NCBI GenBank assembly: GCA_900538365.1
Contig: UPXT01000003.1
Span: 1-64,000, forward strand
DNA from: an uncultured Acidaminococcus sp.
GTDB lineage: Bacteria; Bacillota; Negativicutes; Acidaminococcales; Acidaminococcaceae
DNA length: 64,000 bases
Direction: 5' to 3'
The position numbers and the translations under genes are program-made. This document shows, piece after piece, positions 7,024 to 16,045 of the stretch. The notes beneath the pieces were generated by a model. The model had not been told where the DNA came from, did no database searches, and was given only the letters and a program-made list of their open reading frames with translations. Position 1 is the stretch's first letter. Each line of letters starts with the position of its first letter.

Positions 7024-9324
7024 ATGATCAAATTGTTTGATAAAGGCGCCTATTTGCTGAATGGTACGGAACTTGTTCCCGAAGAACAGGCAGGGGAGCT
7101 GAAAACCCGTCTCGGCCGTGAAGTGACGGCTGCAGAGGCAAAAAAAGGCACCATTGCCTATGGTATCCTGAAGGACCACAACAAAAGCGGGAACATGGAT
7201 CAGCTGAATATCAAGTTTGATGCCCTGACGAGCCACGATATTACCTATGTGGGCATTATCCAAACTGCCCGTGCTTCCGGCATGAAGCATTTTCCCATGC
7301 CTTATATCCTCACGTGCTGCCATAATTCCCTCTGTGCTGTCGGCGGGACCATCAATGAAGATGACCATATGTTTGGTCTTTCGGCAGCCAAGAAATATGG
7401 CGGTATCTTCGTTCCGCCCCATGTTGCGGTCATCCATCAGTACATGCGCGAAATGTATGCTGGCTGCGGTAAAATGATCCTTGGCAGTGACAGCCACACC
7501 CGTTATGGCGCCCTTGGGACCATCGCAGTTGGTGAAGGCGGCGGAGAACTTGATAAACAGATTCTGGGGGATACCTGGGATAACCCGTATCCTGGTGTTG
7601 TCGCTATCTACTTGACGGGAAAGCCGGCGCCTTGGGTGGGGCCCCATGATATTGCCCTTGCCATCTGCCGTGCCGTCTATGAAAACGGCTACGTCAAGAA
7701 CAAAATCATGGAATTTGTCGGACCGGGCGTTTCTTCCATGACGACGGACTACCGCAACGGTGTTGACGTCATGACGACGGAAACGACGTGCCTGTCCTCC
7801 ATTTGGAGAACGGACAGCGATACGGAGGCTTTCCTCAAGGAACATGGCCGTGAAAGCGATTATAAGGAACTGAATCCTGCAGATGTGGCATACTATGATG
7901 GCTGCGTCTACATTGACCTTTCTACCATCAAACCCATGATTGCCCTTCCATTCCATCCGTCGAATGCTTACGAAATTGATGAACTGAATGCCAATCTGAT
8001 GGATATCCTGCGTGAGACGGAAAAGAAGGCCGAAAAAGTGGCTCAAGGCCGCGCCCAGTATACTTTGTTGGATAAGGTTAGGGACGGCAAGTTCATGGTA
8101 CAGCAGGGCGTCATTGGCGGCTGCGCCGGGGGCAACTACACCAACGTTGTGGAAGCGGCAAATCTCCTGCGCGGCAAGAGCATCGGTGCTGGGGAATTTA
8201 CCCTCAATATCTATCCTTCGTCCATGCCAGTCTATATGGACCTTGCCAAAAAAGGCTTCCTCACGGACCTCATGGCATCGGGTGCCGTAATCAAGACGGC
8301 CTTCTGCGGACCTTGCTTTGGGGCTGGCGACACGCCGAACAACAATGGGTTTTCCATTCGTCACAATACGCGTAACTTCCCGAACCGTGAAGGGAGCAAG
8401 CCCGGTCAGGGTCAGATGTCGGCTGTGGCCCTCATGGATTCCCGCAGCATTGCCGCAACGGCAGCAAACGGCGGCGTCCTGACAAGTGCGGAAGCCTTTG
8501 CTGACGCATTTGGACATGTACCTAGTTACCACTTCGATGACAGTGCCTACAAGGCCCGTGTCTACGAAGGCTTTGGCAAGGCGGAACCGGAAGAAAAGCT
8601 TTATGAAGGTCCAAACATCAAGGCTTGGCCTGAACTTCCCGCTTTAGGGGACAACATTCTCCTGCGCGTTTGCTCCAAGATTGAAGATCCCGTAACGACG
8701 ACGGATGAACTTATTCCTTCTGGGGAAACGTCCTCCTACCGATCCAATCCCCTGGGTCTTGCCGAATTTGCTCTTTCGCGCCGTGATCCGCAGTATGTGG
8801 GCCGTACTAAAGCGGTCAAGGAACTTGAACTTGCCCGTGAAAAAGGCGAAGACCTTCTGCAGAAGGATACCGATGTGGCAACTGCTTTTAAGGTCATTCA
8901 CACCATTGCTGGCAGTGAAGACGCAACCCTTGCCAATACGGAAATTGGTTCTGTCATCTACGCCAACAAACCAGGCGATGGAAGTGCCCGTGAACAGGCG
9001 GCCAGCTGTCAGCGCGTCATTGGCGGTCTTGCCAACATTACCCGCGAATATGCGACCAAACGGTACCGCAGCAACGTGATTAACTGGGGAATGCTGCCCT
9101 TCCATCTAAAAGATGAGACCATTGCTTTTGATGTCAACGATTTTATTTTCGTTCCTTCCATCAAGAAAGTGCTCGCAGGGTCCATGGATGAGATTCCTGC
9201 CTACGTCCTGAAAGAGGGCAAGGCAAAATCCATCACTCTTTATATCCTGCCCCTTAACGAGGAAGAAAAGGAAATCATCAAAGCTGGCTGCCTCATCAAT
9301 TTCAACCGCAGCAAAAATAAATAA
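7024..9324 (+). CDS. Aconitase family hydratase
   Basis: A 766-residue iron-sulfur hydro-lyase, proposed to interconvert citrate, cis-aconitate and isocitrate. The three cluster cysteines are in place: Cys367 in IGGCAGGN, and Cys428 and Cys431 in [22 protein letters not shown] (154-165) is the aconitase substrate motif, and [12 protein letters not shown] carries the conserved Arg region of domain 3. The C-terminal swivel domain is present ([13 protein letters not shown]). The sequence departs from classical AcnA/AcnB and resembles the YbhJ-like hydratase branch, so a related substrate is possible. It follows the dehydrogenase gene in one unit and ends at a strong terminator. Confidence 0.85.
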   Translation: MIKLFDKGAYLLNGTELVPEEQAGELKTRLGREVTAAEAKKGTIAYGILKDHNKSGNMDQLNIKFDALTSHDITYVGIIQTARASGMKHFPMPYILTCCHNSLCAVGGTINEDDHMFGLSAAKKYGGIFVPPHVAVIHQYMREMYAGCGKMILGSDSHTRYGALGTIAVGEGGGELDKQILGDTWDNPYPGVVAIYLTGKPAPWVGPHDIALAICRAVYENGYVKNKIMEFVGPGVSSMTTDYRNGVDVMTTETTCLSSIWRTDSDTEAFLKEHGRESDYKELNPADVAYYDGCVYIDLSTIKPMIALPFHPSNAYEIDELNANLMDILRETEKKAEKVAQGRAQYTLLDKVRDGKFMVQQGVIGGCAGGNYTNVVEAANLLRGKSIGAGEFTLNIYPSSMPVYMDLAKKGFLTDLMASGAVIKTAFCGPCFGAGDTPNNNGFSIRHNTRNFPNREGSKPGQGQMSAVALMDSRSIAATAANGGVLTSAEAFADAFGHVPSYHFDDSAYKARVYEGFGKAEPEEKLYEGPNIKAWPELPALGDNILLRVCSKIEDPVTTTDELIPSGETSSYRSNPLGLAEFALSRRDPQYVGRTKAVKELELAREKGEDLLQKDTDVATAFKVIHTIAGSEDATLANTEIGSVIYANKPGDGSAREQAASCQRVIGGLANITREYATKRYRSNVINWGMLPFHLKDETIAFDVNDFIFVPSIKKVLAGSMDEIPAYVLKEGKAKSITLYILPLNEEEKEIIKAGCLINFNRSKNK

Positions 9325-9331
9325 CAGCCTC

Positions 9332-9364
9332 TGAAAAAAGCCTTCCCTCAGGGAGGGCTTTTTA
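9332..9364. terminator. Intrinsic terminator after the aconitase-like gene
   Basis: AAGCCTTCCC pairs with GGGAGGGCTT over a 3-base loop, flanked by an A run upstream and a T run downstream, so it could work in both directions. Confidence 0.9.
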
Positions 9365-9416
9365 ATACGCTGACAGCCTGCTCGTCGAATTGCTACTAGC
9401 ATGGGCAGTGGAAGCG

Positions 9417-9425
9417 TGCTAAAAT
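9417..9425 (+). promoter_or_regulatory. Extended -10 promoter of the aminotransferase gene
   Basis: TGC followed by TAAAAT (9420-9425) forms an extended -10. No good -35 is at the right distance. Confidence 0.4.
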
Positions 9426-9483
9426 ACAGCTAAGTGCATCCAATTCACGGACTGCCTTTGATGCAGAAAGTAGGGATAACCAG

Positions 9484-10686
9484 ATGGTCAATGAAAAAAT
9501 GTATGAACTTGGATCGAAAAAATCGACGATCCGTGAAATCTTTGAATATGGAAGAAAACGGGCGCAGGAAGTCGGAGAAGAAAACATCTGCGATTTTAGC
9601 TTGGGAAATCCGAACGTTCCAGCTCCTTCTTATATCAAGGAGGCCGTCCTTGATATCTTTGACACTGTGCCGACCCAAAAGATCCACAGTTATACAGTGG
9701 CTCCGGGCAATCCAGAGGTTCGGGAAATCCTTGCAAAGGACATCAACCGCCGCTTTGGTACGCATTTTACAAAGGACAATCTGTTCATGACCGCTGGCGC
9801 GGCTGCTTCCATTTCCATTACTTTCAAGGCCCTTGCCGAACCGGGCGATGAGTTTGTTATTGTGGCCCCGTATTTTCCCGAATATCGGCCATTTGTAGAG
9901 GCAACAGGGGCTCGTCTTGTGGTTGTTCCTGCACAGCTTGAAGATTTCCAAATCAATATGGATCTTTTTGAAAAGGCCATGACACCCCACACCAAAGGGG
10001 TCATTGTCAATTCCCCCAATAATCCCAGCGGTGCCATCTACTCGGAGGAAACCATCCGGACCCTTAGCGCGCTGTTACTGCGCAAGGAAAAGGAATATGG
10101 TCATCCCATCTATATCATCTCTGACGAACCATATAGGGAAATTGCCTACCATGGTTATGAAGTGCCTTATATTCCACTTTATTATAAGGATACCATCGTC
10201 TGTTACTCCTACAGTAAATCGCTTTCCCTTCCAGGGGAGCGCATTGGTTATATTGTCATTCCCAGTGAAGTGACGGGATTTGAAAAAGTATATCCTGCAA
10301 TTTGCGGAGCGGCTCGAGTGCTTACCCACGTCAACGCTCCCAGTCTCTGGCAGCTTGTTGTGGCCCGTTGCGCAGGCAAACCAACGGATGCAGAACCTTA
10401 CCGCATCAACGGGGAGCTGCTTTATCAGGGCCTTATTGATGCTGGCTTTACCTGTCTGCGTCCGCAGGGGGCCTTCTACCTTTTCCCGAAGTGTCTCGAA
10501 GAAGACGATCATGCCTTCTGCAAACGGGCCATGAAGTATGATCTGTTCTTGGTGCCGGGAACAGATTTTGGCGTGCCGGGCTATTTCCGTGCATCGTACT
10601 GCATCAATCGGGATACGATTAAACGTTCCCTGCCGTTATTTAAGAAATTGGCCGAGGAATACGGCGTCAAAAAGGGCCTCGTTTGA
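9484..10686 (+). CDS. Class I/II pyridoxal-phosphate aminotransferase
   Basis: A 400-residue fold-type I aminotransferase, likely cytoplasmic and of the aspartate aminotransferase branch. NSPNNPSG (176-183) contacts substrate and cofactor, Asp214 in SDEPYRE binds the pyridine nitrogen, and Lys245 in SYSKSLSLPGER is the Schiff-base lysine. The C-terminal Arg that binds the alpha-carboxylate is in YFRASYC. The N-terminus resembles aminotransferases that begin with a long KKSTIREIFEYG helix. It has its own promoter and sits downstream of a terminator, so it is probably separate from the aconitase unit. Coupling 2-oxoglutarate to glutamate would fit the neighbourhood, but the amino donor is unknown. 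Confidence 0.85.
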   Translation: MVNEKMYELGSKKSTIREIFEYGRKRAQEVGEENICDFSLGNPNVPAPSYIKEAVLDIFDTVPTQKIHSYTVAPGNPEVREILAKDINRRFGTHFTKDNLFMTAGAAASISITFKALAEPGDEFVIVAPYFPEYRPFVEATGARLVVVPAQLEDFQINMDLFEKAMTPHTKGVIVNSPNNPSGAIYSEETIRTLSALLLRKEKEYGHPIYIISDEPYREIAYHGYEVPYIPLYYKDTIVCYSYSKSLSLPGERIGYIVIPSEVTGFEKVYPAICGAARVLTHVNAPSLWQLVVARCAGKPTDAEPYRINGELLYQGLIDAGFTCLRPQGAFYLFPKCLEEDDHAFCKRAMKYDLFLVPGTDFGVPGYFRASYCINRDTIKRSLPLFKKLAEEYGVKKGLV

Positions 10687-10711
10687 CACTTATCTGCAAA
10701 TTTTATATACT
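10683..10711 (+). promoter_or_regulatory. Strong promoter of alaS
   Basis: TTGACA (10683-10688) and TATACT (10706-10711) are separated by exactly 17 bases. The -35 overlaps the stop codon of the aminotransferase gene. Confidence 0.8.
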
Positions 10712-10739
10712 TAAGGAATGCCTCATCGGCATTTCTTAA
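10711..10739. promoter_or_regulatory. Dyad over the alaS transcription start
   Basis: Two 12-base arms (10711-10722 and 10728-10739) pair with one G-T and a 5-base loop. The dyad starts at the last base of the -10 box and covers the predicted start site. No T-tract follows, so it reads better as an operator or leader hairpin than as a terminator. Confidence 0.5.
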
Positions 10740-10775
10740 CCTTGCAAAACGAACTGAACCGAGGGAGATACTTGC

Positions 10776-13400
10776 ATGAAATATTTAACTGGTAATGAAA
10801 TCCGTCAAAAATACCTGGATTTTTTCAAGGCACGCGGTCATTTGGTCTTGCCAAGTGCCTCGCTCATTCCGCATGATGATCCGACCCTGCTGCTGATCGG
10901 GGCTGGGATGGCGCCGTTCAAACCGTTTTTCACAGGGAAGATGAAGCCGCCTTCTCCGCGCATTACGACCTGTCAAAAATGTGTTCGTACGGACGATATT
11001 GAAAACGTTGGCCGCACGGCCCGTCACCATACTTATTTTGAAATGCTGGGCAACTTCTCCTTTGGTGATTATTTCAAAAAGGAAGTCATTCCCTGGGCCT
11101 GGGAATTTTTGACCAAAGAATTGGAACTGCCTGCCGATAAGCTTTGGATCACCATATATCCAAAAGATGACGAGGCCTATCATATTTGGCACGATGTCGT
11201 AGGTGTACCTGATGAACGCATCGTTCGTCTGGAAGATAACTTCTGGGAAATCGGCAGCGGTCCCTGCGGTCCGGACTCAGAAATCCATATCGACCTAGGG
11301 GCCGATAAAGGCTGTGGTGAGCCAACCTGCGGCCCTGGCTGTGACTGCGGACGTTTCCTTGAATTGTGGAACCTTGTCTTTACCCAGTTCAACCAAAACG
11401 CTGACGGAACCTACACGCCGCTCAAGCATAAAAATATCGATACCGGTGCCGGCCTTGAACGCCTTGCTTCTGTCATCCAGGGCAAGCCGTCAAACTTCGA
11501 GACCGACCTTATTTTCCCCATTATTGAACTTGCCTGCGAACTTTCCCATAAGAAGTATAATGTGGATACCAAAACCGATATTTCACTCAAGGTTGTTGCT
11601 GACCATGCCCGCAGTCTGACCTTCATGATTGGTGATGGAATCCTTCCGTCCAATGAAGGAAGAGGCTATGTCCTGCGCCGCGTCTTGCGCCGGGCCATCC
11701 GTCATGGCCGTCTCCTTGGCATTCGGGGCAAGTTCCTTGCCGCTCTTGCCGATAAGGTCATTTCCATGTATGGTGAGCACTACACGGAGCTTGTGGAAAA
11801 GAAGGAATTCATTGACAAGGTCATCGATATGGAGGAAACAAGCTTCCTCCAGACCCTTTCCCAGGGTACGGATCTGCTGAACGAAAAGATTGCCGCCATG
11901 AAAAAAGAAGGCAAGACGGTTCTTAGCGGTGACGATGCCTTTAAACTTTATGATACCTTCGGTTTCCCTTGGGAAGTAACGGATGAAATCCTTCAGGAAC
12001 AGGGCATGACCATGGATAAGGAAGGGTTTGATAAGGCCATGGCTTCCCAGAAGCAGCGGGCTCGTAAGGCACGCAACGACAAGGAAGGCCGTCCTGTCAT
12101 GTACGATACGCGCAGCCTCCAATTGGAAGGCCTCACGGTTGATGAAGCCTCCAAGGAGGGTGTGGTGGCTGCCCTTTATCAAATCGGGGACACCACGCCA
12201 ATCAAAGAAGGCCATAGCGGGGACAGCCTGGCCCTGATTTTGACCAATACGGCTTTTCACGCCGAAGGGGGCGGACAGCTTGGTGATACGGGCCGCCTAG
12301 TTTCTGAAGCGGGAATCTTTGATGTGGAAAATACAAAGAAACTTCCTGATGGCACGACCATTCACCTGGGAACCGTCGAATCGGGTACATTTTCGGTGGG
12401 CCAGACGGTCACCTTTGAAGTCAACCTTGAACGCAAGGCTGATATTGCCCGCAACCATACGGCAACCCACCTTCTGCACGCCGCTCTCAAAAAAGTCTTG
12501 GGCGGTCATGTGAACCAGGCCGGCAGCTATGTTGGTCCGGACCGGCTCCGTTTTGACTTCTCTCATTTCTCGCCGCTTACGACTGAGGAATTATGCCGTG
12601 TAGAGGAGCTTGTGAATGAAGCCATCCTTGATGCGGTCGATGTCCAGATTTCTGAAGAGGACATTGATAAGGCCAAGGAAATGGGAGCCATGGCCCTTTT
12701 TGGTGAAAAATACGGCAAGATTGTCCGCGTCGTCAATGTACCAGGCCACAGTATGGAACTTTGCGGCGGCGTCCATGTACCCAATACGTCCCGCATCGGT
12801 CTTTTCAAGATTCTTGGAGAATCAAGCGTCGGTGCTGGACTGCGCCGGATTGAAGCGGTTACGGGCCATGGTGCCCTTCTTTATACCCGGGAATTGGAAG
12901 CCCTCCTCGAGGAAGCTTCCCAAAAGGTGAAGGGCCGTCCCAACACCCTACTGAGCCGGATCGAAGCGCTGCAGGATGAACTGAAAGCAGAAAAGCATCA
13001 TGCATCTGAACTTGAACAGAAATTGGTTGCCGCTGCCGCACAATCCGTTGGCGACAAAGTAAAGGATGTAAAAGGGGTTCCTGTCCTCATTGATGAAGTT
13101 AAAGTCGATGATGTCTCGGCCCTTCGCAGCATGGGGGATCAGCTCCGTGATAAGACGGGCGGCATTGTTGTCCTTTTTGCAGCCATGGCGTCGGATAAGG
13201 TCAATATCCTCACGATGGCATCCAAAGAAGCCGTTGGGAAAGGCGCCCACGCTGGCAAGATTGTCAAAGGCGCTGCCCAGGTCTTGGGCGGAAACGGCGG
13301 CGGCCGTCCTGATATGGCCCAAGCAGGAGGCAAGGATAGCGGAAAGATTGCCGAGGCCATGACGGAAACCATGAAAGTTATTGAAAATATGATTCAATAA
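10776..13400 (+). CDS. alaS: Alanine--tRNA ligase
   Basis: An 874-residue alanyl-tRNA synthetase of standard length. The class II catalytic core opens with EIRQKYLDFFKARGH and contains the motif 2 region around RTDDIENVGRTARHHTYFEMLGNFSFGDYF. The tRNA-recognition domain follows. The editing domain has HTATHLLHAAL (the HxxxH zinc-binding site, near residue 565) and, later, Cys and His in ELCGGVHV. The C-terminal DHHA1-type domain ends with GGNGGGRPDMAQAGG. The start has GAGGGAG upstream. It is preceded by a consensus promoter with a dyad at the start site, and the TetR-like gene follows 14 bases after it. Confidence 0.98.
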   Translation: MKYLTGNEIRQKYLDFFKARGHLVLPSASLIPHDDPTLLLIGAGMAPFKPFFTGKMKPPSPRITTCQKCVRTDDIENVGRTARHHTYFEMLGNFSFGDYFKKEVIPWAWEFLTKELELPADKLWITIYPKDDEAYHIWHDVVGVPDERIVRLEDNFWEIGSGPCGPDSEIHIDLGADKGCGEPTCGPGCDCGRFLELWNLVFTQFNQNADGTYTPLKHKNIDTGAGLERLASVIQGKPSNFETDLIFPIIELACELSHKKYNVDTKTDISLKVVADHARSLTFMIGDGILPSNEGRGYVLRRVLRRAIRHGRLLGIRGKFLAALADKVISMYGEHYTELVEKKEFIDKVIDMEETSFLQTLSQGTDLLNEKIAAMKKEGKTVLSGDDAFKLYDTFGFPWEVTDEILQEQGMTMDKEGFDKAMASQKQRARKARNDKEGRPVMYDTRSLQLEGLTVDEASKEGVVAALYQIGDTTPIKEGHSGDSLALILTNTAFHAEGGGQLGDTGRLVSEAGIFDVENTKKLPDGTTIHLGTVESGTFSVGQTVTFEVNLERKADIARNHTATHLLHAALKKVLGGHVNQAGSYVGPDRLRFDFSHFSPLTTEELCRVEELVNEAILDAVDVQISEEDIDKAKEMGAMALFGEKYGKIVRVVNVPGHSMELCGGVHVPNTSRIGLFKILGESSVGAGLRRIEAVTGHGALLYTRELEALLEEASQKVKGRPNTLLSRIEALQDELKAEKHHASELEQKLVAAAAQSVGDKVKDVKGVPVLIDEVKVDDVSALRSMGDQLRDKTGGIVVLFAAMASDKVNILTMASKEAVGKGAHAGKIVKGAAQVLGGNGGGRPDMAQAGGKDSGKIAEAMTETMKVIENMIQ

Positions 13401-13414
13401 AGAGGTGTCGTTAC

Positions 13415-13945
13415 ATGGATGCTAAAAGACGGATGGGAGAGGCCATGGGCCGGCTCCTTACGAAGAAACCGCTGAAACTCATCAGTGTCGCGGAACTTGT
13501 TCGGGAATCCGGTGTCACTAGGGACGCCTATGAGAAGGCCTTTGCGTCCATGACAGACCTAGCCCATTATGAGTTTCTTCATATCCTAGCCGTCCATGGC
13601 CGAGATATCCTGGGCAGCAAGAGTTGGTCCGAAGCCCTTTACAAGAAATTCCTCATGTATAAAAAGTATGAAGGGTTCTTCCGCCATCTGTATGAGAGTG
13701 ATGATAACGAGCACTTTCGTCGGACCAACCGGCGCTTTGTCCGTGATGCCTATACCATGATGCTGAGGCACTATGGGGTGGACGTCAATGATCCCCACAT
13801 CCGATTTGCAGTGGAAATGGTCGTTTACGGCGGGGAAGAAATGACCATGCGCTGGATGATGGATGGAATGAAGGTTCCCATCGAGGTCATGTTGGTCCTC
13901 TTCCAGGAATCAATCCCAGTTTCCATCAGTCAGTATTTTTACTAA
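13415..13945 (+). CDS. TetR-like transcriptional regulator
   Basis: A 176-residue protein with a compact N-terminal helix-turn-helix (about residues 8-50; LISVAELVRESGVTRDAYEKAF) and a C-terminal helical domain of the type in which a hydrophobic stretch is followed by MRWMMDGMKVPIEVM, as in short TetR proteins with the TetR_C_8-like domain. It starts 14 bases after alaS with an AGAGGTG ribosome site, so it is probably cotranscribed. The ligand and targets cannot be deduced, and no obvious operator or partner is nearby. Confidence 0.7.
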   Translation: MDAKRRMGEAMGRLLTKKPLKLISVAELVRESGVTRDAYEKAFASMTDLAHYEFLHILAVHGRDILGSKSWSEALYKKFLMYKKYEGFFRHLYESDDNEHFRRTNRRFVRDAYTMMLRHYGVDVNDPHIRFAVEMVVYGGEEMTMRWMMDGMKVPIEVMLVLFQESIPVSISQYFY

Positions 13946-14020
13946 TGGCCGTGATCCGTTACGTTGTGCAGCTCGTTCATGAAGCGGGCTGCATGTTTTT
14001 CCCAAAAGGAGGGAATCGAT

Positions 14021-14284
14021 ATGTCACGTACGACTCAAGAAACCACGATGTTTAAACCCGTTTCCAAGACGGAAACGGTTTCCCGGACCATCCACGAAGT
14101 CGTGGAAGCCCTCCAGGAAAAAGGCTATAACCCCATTGACCAATTGGCTGGCTATCTGTTGAGTGGGGACCCGGCCTATGTGACGAGCTATAAGGATGCC
14201 CGTCTGAAAATCCGCCAATTCAATCGCTATGAACTGATTGAAGCCCTCCTACAATCCTATTTGAAGGAATTGCCCCAAAAATGA
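14021..14284 (+). CDS. IreB family regulatory phosphoprotein
   Basis: An 87-residue protein of the IreB/YrzL (DUF965) family. The block [29 protein letters not shown] is characteristic. In Enterococcus, IreB is phosphorylated by the PASTA kinase IreK and affects cephalosporin resistance; the role here is inferred from family only. The ATG at 14021 follows AAAAGGAGG, and upstream starts lack a ribosome site. It begins the conserved series ireB-ruvX-DUF1292-mltG-U32 and overlaps ruvX by 4 bases. The N-terminal threonines (SRTTQETT) are candidate phosphorylation sites. Confidence 0.9.
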   Translation: MSRTTQETTMFKPVSKTETVSRTIHEVVEALQEKGYNPIDQLAGYLLSGDPAYVTSYKDARLKIRQFNRYELIEALLQSYLKELPQK

Positions 14285-14697
14285 GAATCATGGGGCTTGA
14301 CCTCGGAACACGTACTATCGGTGTCGCTGTAAGCGATGAGATGGGGCTGATTGCGCGCGGCATTGAAACCATTCGGCGCAGCGGAACCAAGAATGATTTG
14401 GCTCGCCTCCATGAATTGGTCCAAAAGGAAGAGGTGGGCGCCTTTGTCCTGGGCTACCCCAAAAACATGAATGGAACCATTGGCGAACGCGGAAAAGCAA
14501 GTGAGGCTTTTTCCAAATTACTGCAAGCCGAATTTCCTGATGCAAAGATTACCCTCTGGGATGAACGGCTTTCTACGGTGGCGGCAGAGAGGGTCCTGAT
14601 CGATGCGGATTTGACACGTAAAAAACGCAAAAAAGTCATTGATATGATGGCGGCCGTCGTCATCCTGCAAAATTATCTGGATAGCCTAAGGAGGTAA
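14281..14697 (+). CDS. ruvX: Putative Holliday junction resolvase RuvX (YqgF)
   Basis: A 138-residue RNase H-fold protein. [16 protein letters not shown] near the N-terminus has the first catalytic Asp, [16 protein letters not shown] is the second core motif, and [12 protein letters not shown] carries the acidic residue of motif 3. E. coli YqgF is linked to 16S rRNA 5' processing, and resolvase activity is proposed for other members. The start overlaps the ireB stop (ATGA), indicating translational coupling. Confidence 0.95.
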   Translation: MRIMGLDLGTRTIGVAVSDEMGLIARGIETIRRSGTKNDLARLHELVQKEEVGAFVLGYPKNMNGTIGERGKASEAFSKLLQAEFPDAKITLWDERLSTVAAERVLIDADLTRKKRKKVIDMMAAVVILQNYLDSLRR

Positions 14698-14701
14698 TGC
14701 C

Positions 14702-15016
14702 ATGACAAAAGATCAAGATATGCTCCAAACCGAAGATCAAGAGGCTTTGGTTGTTGTTACGGACGATAAAGGAAACAAGACCTACTATGCTGAAGAAATG
14801 GTCATCCCTATTGATAATAAGAGCTTTGCCCTTCTAGTCCGGGAACCGATGGATGAAGAGGAAGCAGAAACTTTGGAAGAAGATGACGCGGTCATGATTG
14901 CCCGCATTGAATTTGATGCTGACGGCGAGCCCGTCTATGTGGATCCGACGGATGAAGAATTTGAGGCCGTAAAAAAGGCTTATGAAGAAATCACCCAGGA
15001 GATGGATGGAGAGTAA
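14702..15016 (+). CDS. DUF1292 family protein
   Basis: A 104-residue, strongly acidic protein of the YrzB/DUF1292 family. The signature is a beta-rich centre that includes EEMVIPIDNKSFALLV and the end EEFEAVKKAYEEI. The biochemical function is unknown. It is almost always placed between ruvX and mltG in Firmicutes, as here, which supports the call. The start follows AAGGAGG 4 bases after the ruvX stop. Confidence 0.85.
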   Translation: MTKDQDMLQTEDQEALVVVTDDKGNKTYYAEEMVIPIDNKSFALLVREPMDEEEAETLEEDDAVMIARIEFDADGEPVYVDPTDEEFEAVKKAYEEITQEMDGE

Positions 15017-15028
15017 GGAGCAAAGGAC

Positions 15029-16045
15029 ATGGCCAAAAAGCGTATGTGTGTCCTTCTGGTTCTTTTGGCAGCCCTTAGTGGGGCTGTCTATTGGTACCTT
15101 CACGGATTCAACAACAATGCCAGTCTTGCAACAGGGACACGGGTCCATTTTACCATCAAGGAGGGCATGACAACGCGGGATATAGCCGCTTTGCTTCATG
15201 AGGAGAAGGCCGTACGCAGTCCGGAATTATTTCTCCTGACGGCAAAGCTGACCCATAAGGAGAGTATGCTGAAAGCGGGAAACTATGAAATCACGGCAGG
15301 CATGAGTGATGCCGAAATCATCGACATCATTGCGTCTGGAAAGACGCGCTACAACAAGTTTACTGTGCCTGAAGCTTCGAGTATCCCCCAGATTGCGGCC
15401 AAACTGGAAAAGGAAAAGTTAGGTTCGGCCGAAGCTTTTCAAAAAGCGGCCATTGATTATGCACCGTATCCTTATATGGAGACGCCTAATCCTAATGTGA
15501 TCTACAAGGCAGAAGGCTTTGCTTATCCTGCTACGTATGATCTGCCGGAAGGCGCTTCGGAAAAGGAAATCCTTGCCACCATGGTCAAAGAATTCAACCG
15601 CCGTCTGGATGAGGGACTAAAGGACCAGATCAAAGCAAGCGGTATGAGTATCCGTGATGTGGTGAACCTTGCTGCCATGGTGGAAAAAGAAGCCGTTCAT
15701 GAAGATGAGATGCCTCTTATTGCTGGTGTGTTCTTGAATCGCCTTCACAAGAACATGCCCATCCAATCCGATACAACCATCCAATATCTTTTAGGGTATC
15801 AAAAGGGAGATCTTCGCTATGATGATCTTAAAGTGGAATCTCCATATAATACGTACCTGCATCCTGGGCTTCCGCCAGGACCGATTGCCAATCCCAGCGA
15901 GCAGGCAATCAAAGCTGTTCTCAATCCCCAAAAATCCGATTACCTCTATTTTGTAGCAGATAAGGATGGCTATCATCGTTTTACCAAGACCTATGAAGAA
16001 CATAAGGCGATGATCCGCGCCATTCATGGAGACGTAGATATATGA
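15029..16045 (+). CDS. mltG: Endolytic murein transglycosylase MltG
   Basis: A 338-residue inner-membrane enzyme that cleaves nascent glycan strands and so limits peptidoglycan chain length. One N-terminal transmembrane segment (about residues 6-24) is followed by an LysM-like subdomain and the YceG catalytic domain. AMVEKEAVHEDE has the catalytic Glu, NRLHKNMPIQSDTT and SPYNTYLHPGLPPGPIANP are conserved, and the end YLYFVADKDGYHRFTKTYEEH is typical. It overlaps the next gene by 4 bases. Confidence 0.95.
   Translation: MAKKRMCVLLVLLAALSGAVYWYLHGFNNNASLATGTRVHFTIKEGMTTRDIAALLHEEKAVRSPELFLLTAKLTHKESMLKAGNYEITAGMSDAEIIDIIASGKTRYNKFTVPEASSIPQIAAKLEKEKLGSAEAFQKAAIDYAPYPYMETPNPNVIYKAEGFAYPATYDLPEGASEKEILATMVKEFNRRLDEGLKDQIKASGMSIRDVVNLAAMVEKEAVHEDEMPLIAGVFLNRLHKNMPIQSDTTIQYLLGYQKGDLRYDDLKVESPYNTYLHPGLPPGPIANPSEQAIKAVLNPQKSDYLYFVADKDGYHRFTKTYEEHKAMIRAIHGDVDI

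Noticed and set aside
6208..8532. A 774-codon open frame on the - strand opposite the dehydrogenase and aconitase-like genes
   Set aside because: The + strand frames have complete family motifs and ribosome sites; the antisense frame has none and is a by-product of codon bias.
10687..10775. T-box riboswitch ahead of alaS
   Set aside because: The leader is under 90 bases and has no T-box core sequence; only a simple dyad is present.
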